Assembly: GCF_900044055.2 (NCBI RefSeq)
Contig: NZ_FCOX02000053.1
Location: forward strand, 1-50,208
Source: Caballeronia calidae
GTDB taxonomy: Bacteria; Pseudomonadota; Gammaproteobacteria; Burkholderiales; Burkholderiaceae
Length of the DNA: 50,208 nt
Direction of reading: 5' to 3'
Each line of letters begins with the position of its first letter. Within the stretch, counting starts at the first letter, position 1. Positions 1 through 7,810 of the stretch are shown piece after piece. The notes beneath the pieces are model-generated. The model saw only the letters and a list, made by a program, of their open reading frames with translations. It was not told where the DNA came from and did no database searches. The translations under genes and the position numbers were made by a program.

Positions 1-202
1 ATGATTTATTCCATCCAAAGATGAAAAAACCTTCCTCTGATACTTCGTGTGAGACTCTTGATTACTTTTGCTATTGCCGATTCCGAAGAACCAGCCGCAC
101 TCGCCATCAAGCGCCCACACTTATCGGCTGTTAGTTTTTAAAGAGCACATCGCAAGAGCTTTACTACCCTTCCGTCTTGCGTCGCTGCATCAGCAGCAGA
201 GA
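1..202 (-). other. Transcribed leader of an rRNA operon (16S gene lies just left of the window)
   Basis: Read on the minus strand, this stretch runs from the presumed transcription start of the P1 promoter towards the window's left edge. It holds a boxA antitermination element and a GTGTGGG stretch resembling boxC. Leaders of this composition precede 16S rRNA in Burkholderia as I recall them. No 16S sequence is visible, so the gene itself starts outside. The assignment rests on the boxA, the strong promoter behind it and the lack of any convincing protein gene. Confidence 0.8.
135..147 (-). promoter_or_regulatory. rrn boxA antitermination element
   Basis: The minus strand reads TGCTCTTTAAAAA, an almost exact match to the bacterial boxA recognised by NusB/NusE. 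It lies about 60 bases downstream of the predicted P1 start, the usual place in an rRNA leader. It supports processive transcription of rRNA. Confidence 0.85.
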
Positions 203-208
203 AACGAG

Positions 209-262
209 ATTGTGAAGAACGTTTCTTTATCTGTCAACAAGAATTTGAAGCTTTCTTTTCTT
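209..262 (-). promoter_or_regulatory. rrn P1 promoter with UP element
   Basis: On the minus strand a perfect -35 TTGACA (232-237) and a CACAAT -10 (209-214) are separated by exactly 17 bases. Upstream at 241-262 is an A/T-rich stretch with AAGAAAAG and AAATTC runs that fits an UP element. Transcription would start near 202 and run left into the rRNA leader with boxA. This is the strongest promoter-like element in the window. Confidence 0.85.
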
Positions 263-327
263 GTCGACCGCGCCAGGAGCCTTCTACAACCTTCTCCAAG
301 CACATAACGAAACCACCTTCCCCGCTC

Positions 328-353
328 CCTTCGCGTTCATCGAATCGCGAAGG
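328..353 (-). terminator. Hairpin between paaF and the rrn promoter
   Basis: CCTTCGCG (328-335) pairs with CGCGAAGG (346-353) around a 10-base loop. It lies 55 bases beyond the paaF stop codon and just upstream of the rrn promoter on the same strand. There is no good U-tract on the minus strand, so a terminator role is only suggested by position. Confidence 0.35.
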
Positions 354-407
354 AACGGAATTTTAGTCAGTGAGATCGCGAACCGCAAGCGCTTTCTCAA
401 ATAAAAA

Positions 408-1184
408 TCACCGATGCTTGAAGGCCGGCTTGCGCTTCTCGACGAACGCCGCCATTCCTTCCTTCTGATCCTCCGTGGCGAACAGTGAATGGAACAGGCG
501 CCTTTCGAAATGCACGCCTTCCGCGAGCGTCGTTTCGTACGCACGGTTGACTGCCTCTTTGGCCATCATGACAGCCGGCAAGGAAAAGCCGGCGATGATC
601 GTCGCCGCCTCGATGGCCTCATCGAGAAGACGCTCCGCCCCGACGACGCGCGACACCAGACCAGCACGCTCTGCCTCGGCCGCATCCATCATGCGCGCGG
701 TCAGGCACATATCCATCGCCTTGGCCTTCGAAACCGCGCGTGGCAAGCGCTGAGTGCCGCCCGCGCCCGGGATGACGCCGAGCTTGATCTCTGGCTGACC
801 GAATTTGGCCGTATCGGCTGCGATGACGATGTCGCACATCATCGCGAGTTCACAACCGCCGCCGAGCGCAAAGCCGCCCACGGCCGCGATGATCGGTTTG
901 CGAATCGTGCGAATCGTCTCCCAGTTGCGCGTGATGTAGTCGCCCTTGTAGACATCCATATAGGAGTAGCTTGCCATCATGCCGATGTCCGCTCCCGCGG
1001 CGAACGCCTTTTCGCTGCCGGTCAGCACGATTGCGCCGATGTTCTCGTCGGCGTCGAAAGCCTTGAGCGCAACGCCCAGTTCGTCCATCAACGCGTCGTT
1101 CAGCGCGTTGAGCGCCTTCGGACGGTTCAGCGTGATAAGTCCGACCCGACCGCGCGTTTCCACCAGCAAATTCTCGTAAGCCAT
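408..1184 (-). CDS. paaF: Enoyl-CoA hydratase PaaF
   Basis: A 258-aa cytoplasmic crotonase-fold protein. It hydrates the 2,3-dehydroadipyl-CoA type intermediate in the lower part of phenylacetate catabolism. The oxyanion-hole stretch GGFALGGGCELA and the segment FGQPEIKLGVIPGAGGTQRL keep both catalytic glutamates of true hydratases, so it should be hydratase-active and not only isomerase-active. Length is normal for the family. The ATG is preceded by GGAAAGGAGGAG, a strong Shine-Dalgarno. It is transcribed away from paaN, sharing a 139-base region that holds a palindromic operator. The paa setting decides the name; by sequence alone it could also serve fatty-acid beta-oxidation. The gene reads towards the rrn promoter to its left. 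Confidence 0.85.
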   Translation of the reverse strand: MAYENLLVETRGRVGLITLNRPKALNALNDALMDELGVALKAFDADENIGAIVLTGSEKAFAAGADIGMMASYSYMDVYKGDYITRNWETIRTIRKPIIAAVGGFALGGGCELAMMCDIVIAADTAKFGQPEIKLGVIPGAGGTQRLPRAVSKAKAMDMCLTARMMDAAEAERAGLVSRVVGAERLLDEAIEAATIIAGFSLPAVMMAKEAVNRAYETTLAEGVHFERRLFHSLFATEDQKEGMAAFVEKRKPAFKHR

Positions 1185-1267
1185 CCACTCCTCCCTTTCC
1201 TATCCTCAGGTAAGCCCTAATGAAAAGACGTCGTCACAGCATCTCGATAATGCTACCATCACCAACC

Positions 1268-1279
1268 AACCGGTCGGTT
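1268..1279. promoter_or_regulatory. TetR/PaaR-like operator between paaF and paaN
   Basis: The inverted repeat AACCG-GT-CGGTT lies midway between the divergent paaF and paaN start codons. It matches, as I remember it, the ACCG-N2-CGGT core reported for PaaR, the TetR-family repressor that is released by phenylacetyl-CoA in Burkholderia. The position lets one bound dimer control both directions. No paaR gene is in the window. Binding is inferred from sequence only. Confidence 0.65.
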
Positions 1280-1323
1280 AATTATTCGACCTGGCACTTT
1301 CCCCTCGTTCTCTTCTCGCGACC

Positions 1324-3033
1324 ATGACACATCCGCTATTCACGAAGCACGAAGCGACGCTCGACAAAGCGCTCGCAGCCATCGAAACGCGCGGCTACTG
1401 GAGCCCGTTTGTCGAAATGCCGAGTCCCAAAGTGTACGGGGAAACGGCCAATGCCGATGGCGAGGCCGCGTTCAAGGCACATCTCGGCAAGACCTTCGAA
1501 CTCGATCAGCCGACCACCGGCGAAACCGTCGGCAAGGAACGCTCGCCGTTCGGCATCGCGCTCGACATCCGCTATCCGAAGGCCGATCCCGACGCGCTCA
1601 TACGAGCCGCCGCCGATGCGCAAGCCGGCTGGCGCGCCGCCGGTCCGCAGGCGTGGGTCGGCGTGAGCCTCGAAATCCTGGCGCGACTGAATCGCGCCAG
1701 CTTCGAAATCGGCTACAGCGTGATGCATACGACCGGCCAGGCTTTCATGATGGCCTTCCAGGCCGGCGGCCCGCACGCGCAAGACCGCGCGCTCGAAGCC
1801 GTGGTTTACGCATGGGACCAGTTGCGCCGCATTCCCGCCGAAGCTCACTGGGAAAAGCCGCAGGGCAAAAATCCGCCGCTTGCGATGCAAAAGCGCTTCT
1901 CCATCGTTCCGCGCGGTACGGGACTCGTGCTCGGCTGCTGCACGTTCCCGACGTGGAACGGCTACCCCGGCATGTTCGCCGATCTCGCGACGGGCAATGC
2001 CGTGATCGTCAAGCCGCATCCCGGTGCGATCCTGCCACTCGCGATCACGGTGCGCATCGCGCGCGACGTGCTCCGCGAAGCCGGCTTCGACCCGAACGTC
2101 GTCACGCTGCTCGCCACCGAACCCAATGACGGCGCGCTGGTCCAGAACCTGGCCGTGCGCCCGGAGATCAAGCTGATCGACTTCACCGGCAGCACGCAAA
2201 ACGGCACCTGGCTGGAGCGCAATGCGCATCAGGCGCAGGTCTACACCGAGAAGGCTGGTGTGAATCAGATCGTTATCGATTCCGTGGACGACATGAAGGC
2301 CGCCGCGCGCAACATCGCCTTTTCGCTCGCCCTGTATTCCGGCCAGATGTGCACGGCGCCGCAGAACATTTACGTGCCGCGCGACGGCATTCGCACCGCC
2401 GAAGGTCAACTGAGCTTCGACGACGTCGCGAAAGCGCTCGCGGGCGCCGTCCAGAAACTGGCGTCCGATCCGGCACGCGCCGTCGAATTCACGGGCGCGA
2501 TCCAGAACGAAGGCGTCGTGGAGCGCGTCGCCGAAGCGCGCAAACTCGGCGAAGTGCTGGTCGACAGCCAGTCCCTCGCGCACCCGGCATTTCCTGACGC
2601 TCGCGTGCAGACCCCCCTCATGCTCAAGCTCGACGCGCGCACCGACGAAAGCAAGTTCACCAAGGAATGGTTCGGCCCGATCTCTTTCATCGTCGCGACC
2701 GATTCGACTGAGCAATCGCTCGAACTCGCCGGCTCAATCGCAAACAAGCATGGCGCCCTGACGCTCTCGGTCTACAGCACCGACGACAAGGTGATCGACG
2801 CCGCGCACGAAGCAGCCATTCAGGGCGGCGTCGCGCTCTCCATCAACCTCACGGGTGGCGTATTCGTCAATCAGACGGCAGCCTTCTCGGACTTCCACGG
2901 CACGGGCGCGAATCCGGCCGCCAACGCGGCTCTCTCCGACGCTGCTTTCGTCGCGAATCGCTTCCGTGTGGTTCAGAGCCGTGTCCATGTTGCGCCGAAG
3001 GCCGCACCCGCGGAAGCCGGCCAAACGGCATAA
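1324..3033 (+). CDS. paaN: Phenylacetate degradation aldehyde dehydrogenase PaaN (PaaZ ALDH-type)
   Basis: A 569-aa aldehyde dehydrogenase. In the pathway it oxidises the open-chain semialdehyde CoA formed after oxepin ring cleavage to 3-oxo-5,6-dehydrosuberyl-CoA, using NADP. The catalytic cysteine is Cys343 in SGQMCTAPQN and the general base is Glu309 in YTEKAGVN; the 34-residue spacing is canonical. The FTGST stretch lies in the cofactor region. Unlike E. coli PaaZ (about 680 aa) it has no C-terminal MaoC hydratase domain, so a separate hydrolase must open the oxepin ring. The ATG has no clear Shine-Dalgarno, but MTHPLF is the conserved family start. It leads the paaN-G-I-K transcript and diverges from paaF. 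Confidence 0.9.
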   Translation: MTHPLFTKHEATLDKALAAIETRGYWSPFVEMPSPKVYGETANADGEAAFKAHLGKTFELDQPTTGETVGKERSPFGIALDIRYPKADPDALIRAAADAQAGWRAAGPQAWVGVSLEILARLNRASFEIGYSVMHTTGQAFMMAFQAGGPHAQDRALEAVVYAWDQLRRIPAEAHWEKPQGKNPPLAMQKRFSIVPRGTGLVLGCCTFPTWNGYPGMFADLATGNAVIVKPHPGAILPLAITVRIARDVLREAGFDPNVVTLLATEPNDGALVQNLAVRPEIKLIDFTGSTQNGTWLERNAHQAQVYTEKAGVNQIVIDSVDDMKAAARNIAFSLALYSGQMCTAPQNIYVPRDGIRTAEGQLSFDDVAKALAGAVQKLASDPARAVEFTGAIQNEGVVERVAEARKLGEVLVDSQSLAHPAFPDARVQTPLMLKLDARTDESKFTKEWFGPISFIVATDSTEQSLELAGSIANKHGALTLSVYSTDDKVIDAAHEAAIQGGVALSINLTGGVFVNQTAAFSDFHGTGANPAANAALSDAAFVANRFRVVQSRVHVAPKAAPAEAGQTA

Positions 3034-3190
3034 GCAAATCGACACAAAAGGTGCGGAGCCGAATCGCCGTGCAAACGGCTTATGCCATCCGGCCTAATGG
3101 AAAGCAGACTGACGCGCGGCTAGTATCGGAATGTAAGGAAACAGGCCGACACCAGCCGTCGCGGCCGAATTCGGCGACAGAGGAGAAGCA

Positions 3191-3982
3191 ATGACAGAGA
3201 AGTCCGTGTTGTTCCGCATCGACGGCGAGACGCGCGTCGCGACGTTGACGCTCAATCGTCCCGACAAGCTGAACAGCTTTACGCGTGAGATGCATCGCGA
3301 GTTGAACCAGGCGCTCACCGAAATCGAGGCCGGCAATGCACGCGCGCTCGTCATAACCGGCGCAGGCCGGGGATTTTGCGCGGGCCAGGATCTCGCGGAC
3401 CTGGACTTCACGCCCGGTTCGATGTCGGATCTCGGCGATCTGATCGACGAGTACTTCAATCCGCTCGTGCGCAGGCTCCAGGCCATGCGACTACCCGTTA
3501 TCGCCGCCGTGAACGGCACGGCGGCAGGCGCCGGCGCGAACCTGGCGATGGCGTGCGATCTCGTCATCGCGGCGCGTTCGGCGAGCTTCATTCAGGCGTT
3601 CGTGAAGATCGGGCTCGTTCCGGATTCGGGTGGGACCTGGCTTCTGCCGCGCCGCGTCGGTGAAGCGCGCGCACTTGGCCTCGCATTGACCGGCGAGAAG
3701 CTCGGCGCGGAGAAGGCGGAGGCCTGGGGCATCGTGTGGCGCGTCGTCGAGGACAGCGAGTTGCAGCAGGCCGCCGCGCAACTGGCCGCGCAACTGGCGC
3801 TGCAACCGGCGCGTGCGGTCGTCGCGATCAAACAGGCTATCCGCGCGAGCGCCAACAAGACGTTCGACCAGCAACTCGACCTCGAACGCGATCTGCAACG
3901 CGAATTGGGCGCGTCGCACGACTATATCGAGGGTGTTGCCGCGTTCAAGGAAAAGCGCGCGCCGCGCTTCGAAGGTCTGTGA
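3191..3982 (+). CDS. paaG: Ring-1,2-epoxyphenylacetyl-CoA isomerase PaaG
   Basis: A 263-aa crotonase-family isomerase that turns the ring epoxide of phenylacetyl-CoA into the seven-membered oxepin-CoA and also shifts a double bond later in the pathway. The segment AAGAGANLAMACD replaces the first hydratase glutamate, while GLVPDSGGTWLLP carries the catalytic aspartate typical of PaaG (Asp136 in E. coli). This separates it clearly from PaaF in the same cluster. The start has a good Shine-Dalgarno, AGAGGAGAAG. The 157 bases before it hold no gene; in some related genomes a paaJ thiolase sits here. It is followed closely by paaI. Confidence 0.9.
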   Translation: MTEKSVLFRIDGETRVATLTLNRPDKLNSFTREMHRELNQALTEIEAGNARALVITGAGRGFCAGQDLADLDFTPGSMSDLGDLIDEYFNPLVRRLQAMRLPVIAAVNGTAAGAGANLAMACDLVIAARSASFIQAFVKIGLVPDSGGTWLLPRRVGEARALGLALTGEKLGAEKAEAWGIVWRVVEDSELQQAAAQLAAQLALQPARAVVAIKQAIRASANKTFDQQLDLERDLQRELGASHDYIEGVAAFKEKRAPRFEGL

Positions 3983-4007
3983 AAACCGAATCACTCTGGA
4001 GAGACCT

Positions 4008-4433
4008 GTGACGCCACAACAACTGGCGGAAGCCACCGCCAAGGCCATGTACGAAGCGGACGCGTGCTCGCGCGCGCTCGGCATCGAGTTGATCGAAGTG
4101 CGGCCGGGTTACGCGCGGCTGCAAATGGACGTGCGCCCCGATTTTCTCAACGGCCATGCGATCTGCCACGGCGGCCTGATGTTCACGCTGGCGGACTCCG
4201 CGTTCGCTTTTGCCTGCAACTCGTACAACATGAGCACGGTCGCGGCGGGCTGCTCGATCGAGTTCCTGCGTCCGGTGCAAGGCGGCGATCGATTGACCGC
4301 GGAGGCTATCGAGCAGACCTTAAGCGGGCGCACTGGCATCTACGATATTCGCCTGACGAATCGCGAGGGCGAACCGGTCGCGATGTTCCGCGGCAAGTCC
4401 GCGCAAATCAGGGGCACGGTGATCCCCGTCTGA
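4008..4433 (+). CDS. paaI: Hydroxyphenylacetyl-CoA thioesterase PaaI
   Basis: A 141-aa hotdog-fold thioesterase that releases CoA from ring-hydroxylated phenylacetyl-CoA and other dead-end thioesters, sparing CoA when the pathway stalls. The NGHAICHGGLMFTLADSAFA stretch carries the conserved catalytic aspartate region of the PaaI group. An open frame extends upstream into paaG, but the likely start is GTG at 4008, 25 bases after the paaG stop with CTGGAGAGA just upstream, giving the usual family length. It lies between paaG and paaK in one transcription unit. Confidence 0.88.
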   Translation: MTPQQLAEATAKAMYEADACSRALGIELIEVRPGYARLQMDVRPDFLNGHAICHGGLMFTLADSAFAFACNSYNMSTVAAGCSIEFLRPVQGGDRLTAEAIEQTLSGRTGIYDIRLTNREGEPVAMFRGKSAQIRGTVIPV

Positions 4434-4502
4434 CGGGAGTCGCTCGTATAACGGACGCGGCATGAAAAGGCCGCGCCAGACATCAGCATCCAGGAGACAG
4501 CA

Positions 4503-5807
4503 ATGACCACACCGCTGCCGCTCGAGCCGATCGAGAAGGCAAGCCGCGACGAGCTCGCGGCGCTGCAACTCGAGCGCCTCAAATGGTCGCTCAAACACGC
4601 CTACGAGAACTCGCCCGTGTATCGGCGCAAGTTCGACGAAGCCGGCGTGCATCCGGATGAAGTCAAGTCGCTTGCCGATCTCGCGCGCTTCCCGTTCACA
4701 ACGAAGAAGGATCTGCGCGACAACTACCCGTTCGGCATGTTCGCCGTGCCTCAGGAGCGTGTCTCGCGCATACACGCGTCGTCGGGCACGACGGGAAAGC
4801 CCACGGTCGTCGGCTATACGGCGCAGGATATCGACAACTGGGCGAACCTCGTCGCGCGCTCGATCCGCGCGGCCGGCGCTCGGCGCGGCGACAAGGTCCA
4901 CGTGAGCTACGGCTACGGACTCTTCACCGGTGGGCTCGGTGCCCACTACGGCGCGGAGCGCGCGGGACTCACGGTCATTCCCTTCGGCGGCGGCCAGACT
5001 GAAAAGCAGGTGCAACTGATTCAGGACTTCCGGCCTGACATCATCATGGTCACGCCGAGCTACATGCTGTCGATCGCCGACGAGCTCGAGCGACAAGGCA
5101 TCGATCCGGCGAGTTGCTCGCTGCGTATCGGCATCTTCGGTGCGGAGCCGTGGACGAACGACATGCGCCGCGCCATCGAAGTGCGCATGGGCATCGACGC
5201 CGTCGACATCTACGGGCTCTCGGAAGTGATGGGGCCGGGAGTCGCATCGGAATGCGCGGAAACCAAGGACGGCCCGACGATCTGGGAAGACCACTTCTAT
5301 CCCGAGATCATCGATCCCGAAACGGGAGAAGTCATGCCCGATGGCGAATTTGGCGAACTCGTGTTCACCTCGCTCACGAAGGAAGCGCTGCCCATCATCC
5401 GTTATCGCACGCGCGATCTGACGCGTCTTCTGCCCGGAACCGCCCGCACGATGCGGCGCATGGAGAAAATCACCGGCCGCTCCGACGACATGATGATCGT
5501 GCGCGGCGTCAACGTCTTCCCGACGCAGATCGAAGAACTGCTGCTGAAGCGCCCGGTGCTCGCCCCGCACTATCAGATCGTGCTGACGAAGGAAGGACCG
5601 CTCGACGTCCTGACGCTGAACGTCGAACCGAGTCCGGAGTCGGCAACCGATGGCGCCGCGCTGGAAAGCGCGAAGACCGCGCTCGCCTATGACATCAAGG
5701 CGCTGATCGGCGTGAGCGCAATCGTGAACGTGCTCGATGTGAACGGCATCGAACGCTCGGTCGGCAAGGCGCGGCGCGTGATCGACCGGCGCAACATGAA
5801 GCCCTGA
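4503..5807 (+). CDS. paaK: Phenylacetate-CoA ligase PaaK
   Basis: A 434-aa member of the acyl-adenylate-forming enzymes. It activates phenylacetate with ATP and CoA to phenylacetyl-CoA, the first step of the pathway and also the inducer that relieves PaaR repression. The phosphate-binding motif HASSGTTGKPTVVGYT is near residue 95, YGLSEVMGPG is the adenylation motif, and the C-terminal lid domain has TGRSDDMMIVRGVNVFP. Length matches the family. The start has CAGGAGACAGCA ahead of ATG. It is the last gene of the paaN-G-I-K unit and is followed at once by an intrinsic terminator. Confidence 0.93.
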   Translation: MTTPLPLEPIEKASRDELAALQLERLKWSLKHAYENSPVYRRKFDEAGVHPDEVKSLADLARFPFTTKKDLRDNYPFGMFAVPQERVSRIHASSGTTGKPTVVGYTAQDIDNWANLVARSIRAAGARRGDKVHVSYGYGLFTGGLGAHYGAERAGLTVIPFGGGQTEKQVQLIQDFRPDIIMVTPSYMLSIADELERQGIDPASCSLRIGIFGAEPWTNDMRRAIEVRMGIDAVDIYGLSEVMGPGVASECAETKDGPTIWEDHFYPEIIDPETGEVMPDGEFGELVFTSLTKEALPIIRYRTRDLTRLLPGTARTMRRMEKITGRSDDMMIVRGVNVFPTQIEELLLKRPVLAPHYQIVLTKEGPLDVLTLNVEPSPESATDGAALESAKTALAYDIKALIGVSAIVNVLDVNGIERSVGKARRVIDRRNMKP

Positions 5808-5811
5808 CGTA

Positions 5812-5850
5812 AAAAAGCTCGCGAGCCGACTCATCGGCCGCGAGCTTTTT
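5812..5850. terminator. Bidirectional intrinsic terminator between paaK and mltA
   Basis: AAAAAGCTCGCG (5812-5823) pairs perfectly with CGCGAGCTTTTT (5839-5850), giving a GC-rich stem with T-runs on both strands. It lies between convergent paaK and mltA. Confidence 0.9.
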
Positions 5851-5876
5851 CGACGCTGCCAGACGAACCCGGGAAA

Positions 5877-7010
5877 TCAGGAGTTCGGCAGCAGCAGCCA
5901 CATCCTGCCGCCCTGCTTCATGCGCCCCGCCAGGTCGCCCGCATCGTCGCCGAGTCCCCAGAAGTAGTCCGCGCGCACGCCGCCCTTGATCGCCGTGCCG
6001 GTGTCCTGCGCAAACACGAGGCGGTTCATCGGCCGGTTGCTGAGCGGACGCGTCGTCTGCAGGAAGACGGGCGTGCCGAGCGGAATCGCCGAAGGATCGA
6101 CGGCGATCGAACGTTCGGGCGTCAGAGGCACGCCCAGCGCGCCGACCGGGCCGTCGCCGAGGCTCGTCGCCATCGCGTCGCTCGCCGGCATCTCGCGGAA
6201 GAACACGAAGCGCGGGTTGACGTCGAGCAGCGCATCGACGCGCGCCGGGTTCGCCTTCGCCCATGCCTTGATGCCTTGCATCGTCGCTTGCGCAGGCGTC
6301 AGTTCGCCGCGATCAAGCAACTCCCTGCCGATGGATCGATACGGCTGATTATTCGTCCCGCCGAAGCCGACACGCATCACACTGCCGTCTTCCATCGTGA
6401 CGCGCCCCGAACCCTGCACCTGCAGGAAAAACGCCTCGATCGGATCGTCGACCCATACGAGCTCGTTGCCGTTCAAGACGCCCGAACGTTCGAGCTGCGC
6501 GCGCGCGGGCAACGCCGAACCCGCCTTGTAGCGATACGGCCAGCGATACAGCGCGTACTGATACGGCCCGTGGCGCGTGCGCGAGCCGCGCAGAAGCGGC
6601 TCGTAGTAGCCGGTGACGAGACCGTCGAGCGTGCCGTCCGTATTGGCCAGTTGGAACGGCGTGAAATACGTTTCGAAGAAGCTGCGCGCCGCCGACATGT
6701 CGAGATCATCGAGCCGCTGCGCCGCCGTGCACGCCTTCTGCCAGTTGGCCTGCCGCGCGAGCCGGCTGCAGTTCTGGCGCAGCGCCGCCGTCGCGCCGAT
6801 GAGCGAATCGTCCTGCCAGCCCGGCACCTGCTGCCAGCTGACCGCCGTCAGGCGCGACGCGGCGCGCTGTCCGGTGACGATCGGCGTGCCGGCGGCCGTG
6901 GACTGTCCCGGCTTCACATAATTGCCGCCTCCGCACGAGGCGAGCAGGACCGCAGTTGCAATCGATGCGGCCCAGGCCGCTGCTCGTGCGGCCGGCCGCA
7001 CGAAACGCAT
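5877..7010 (-). CDS. mltA: Membrane-bound lytic murein transglycosylase A
   Basis: A 377-aa outer-membrane lipoprotein that cleaves peptidoglycan glycan strands to 1,6-anhydromuramyl products. The open frame extends further upstream, but I place the start at 7010: from there MRFVRPAARAAA leads into a lipoprotein signal with lipobox LLAS|C, which becomes Cys25 or so after processing. The MltA domain occupies the middle. The C-terminal 3D domain shows FAQDTGTAIKG and RADYFWG, holding the aspartates the domain is named for, including the expected catalytic Asp. A small membrane protein gene diverges only 28 bases away, so the two promoters must overlap each other's coding starts. Confidence 0.9.
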   Translation of the reverse strand: MRFVRPAARAAAWAASIATAVLLASCGGGNYVKPGQSTAAGTPIVTGQRAASRLTAVSWQQVPGWQDDSLIGATAALRQNCSRLARQANWQKACTAAQRLDDLDMSAARSFFETYFTPFQLANTDGTLDGLVTGYYEPLLRGSRTRHGPYQYALYRWPYRYKAGSALPARAQLERSGVLNGNELVWVDDPIEAFFLQVQGSGRVTMEDGSVMRVGFGGTNNQPYRSIGRELLDRGELTPAQATMQGIKAWAKANPARVDALLDVNPRFVFFREMPASDAMATSLGDGPVGALGVPLTPERSIAVDPSAIPLGTPVFLQTTRPLSNRPMNRLVFAQDTGTAIKGGVRADYFWGLGDDAGDLAGRMKQGGRMWLLLPNS

Positions 7011-7038
7011 ACAATGCTCGTTCTTGATGGGAACCGCC

Positions 7039-7188
7039 ATGTCTGATCTGTTCGACGAATATCCAATGCTTATATTTGCGCTCGAGTCGCTCGTGGCGCT
7101 CGCCTTGCTGATCTTCATCGTCGTGTGGACGGCATCGGGCAAGAAGAAGAACCAGAACCGCTCGAACGATCCGGCGAAACGGCGCTGA
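7039..7188 (+). CDS. Small single-pass membrane protein (49 aa)
   Basis: The predicted protein starts MSDLFDEYPML, has one hydrophobic helix at about residues 9-31, and ends in a Lys/Arg-rich tail (SGKKKNQNRS...PAKRR). The acidic N-terminus and basic C-terminus predict N-out, C-in topology. An in-frame ATG at 7027 would add four residues; I prefer 7039. A TACAAT -10-like element at 7010-7015 sits right at the mltA start codon on the other strand, but no good -35 is visible. I do not know a function. The reading frame is supported by its transmembrane design and by filling the gap between mltA and apaG; similar short proteins seem familiar from Burkholderia genomes but I cannot verify that here. 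Confidence 0.65.
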   Translation: MSDLFDEYPMLIFALESLVALALLIFIVVWTASGKKKNQNRSNDPAKRR

Positions 7189-7215
7189 TACGCGCCACGT
7201 GCCGCCGGCTCCCGC

Positions 7216-7590
7216 TCAATGAAGCGTGCGCGGCATGTGTAGCGCGAATTCCGCTACGGGCGCCTCGAAGCGCTCGCCATCTTCGGCCACGCAGAAATAC
7301 TCGCCGCGCATGGTGCCGACAGGCGTCGCGATCACGGCCCAGCTCGTGTATTCGAACTGTTCGCCCGGAGGCAGAAGCGGCTGGTGCCCGACCACGCCGA
7401 GCCCCTTCACTTCCTGCACGTGATTGTTGCTGTCGGTGATAATCCAGTGCCGCGCAATCAACTGAGCTGCGACCTGTCCGGTGTTGCGGATCGTCAGCGT
7501 GTAGGCAAATGCGTACTGCCGGCTGTCCGGGTCGGACTGTTCCGGCAAATACCGCGTCTCCACGGAAACGCTGAATTCGTACTGGCTCAT
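7216..7590 (-). CDS. apaG: ApaG domain protein
   Basis: A 124-aa cytoplasmic protein of the ApaG family, an Ig-like beta-sandwich. E. coli ApaG is linked to Co/Mg sensitivity and resistance phenotypes; its exact biochemistry is unsettled. The start MSQYEFSVSVET, the central TIRNTGQVAAQL and WIITDSN stretches, and the C-terminal GTMRGEYFC are typical. The frame is open 10 codons further upstream, but ATG at 7590 gives the standard length (E. coli 125 aa). It faces away from rpe across about 220 bases. Confidence 0.92.
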   Translation of the reverse strand: MSQYEFSVSVETRYLPEQSDPDSRQYAFAYTLTIRNTGQVAAQLIARHWIITDSNNHVQEVKGLGVVGHQPLLPPGEQFEYTSWAVIATPVGTMRGEYFCVAEDGERFEAPVAEFALHMPRTLH

Positions 7591-7810
7591 CGTTATTCCA
7601 ATTCCGATTCGATTGGCCACCGCGCCGCCGGGTAAGCGCGTGCAGGCGCGCCGCTATTGGTCTGGCATTCTGCTTGATGCGCGCCGTGCCCGCAACACGA
7701 TTGGCGCCCCGGCGCCACAGCCGCGCGGCATCCGTTGGCCATTCGGACGAAGGACTCGACGGAAAACGCGGGTTAGAATCACCGCTTTAGGTCGCTACCC
7801 GCATACGTCC

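Noticed and set aside
68..307. 79-codon open frame over the rrn leader and promoter
   Set aside because: It overlaps boxA and the P1 promoter and has no protein-like features.
4320..5834. 504-codon open frame on minus, opposite paaK
   Set aside because: Shadow of paaK; no ribosome binding site or motifs.
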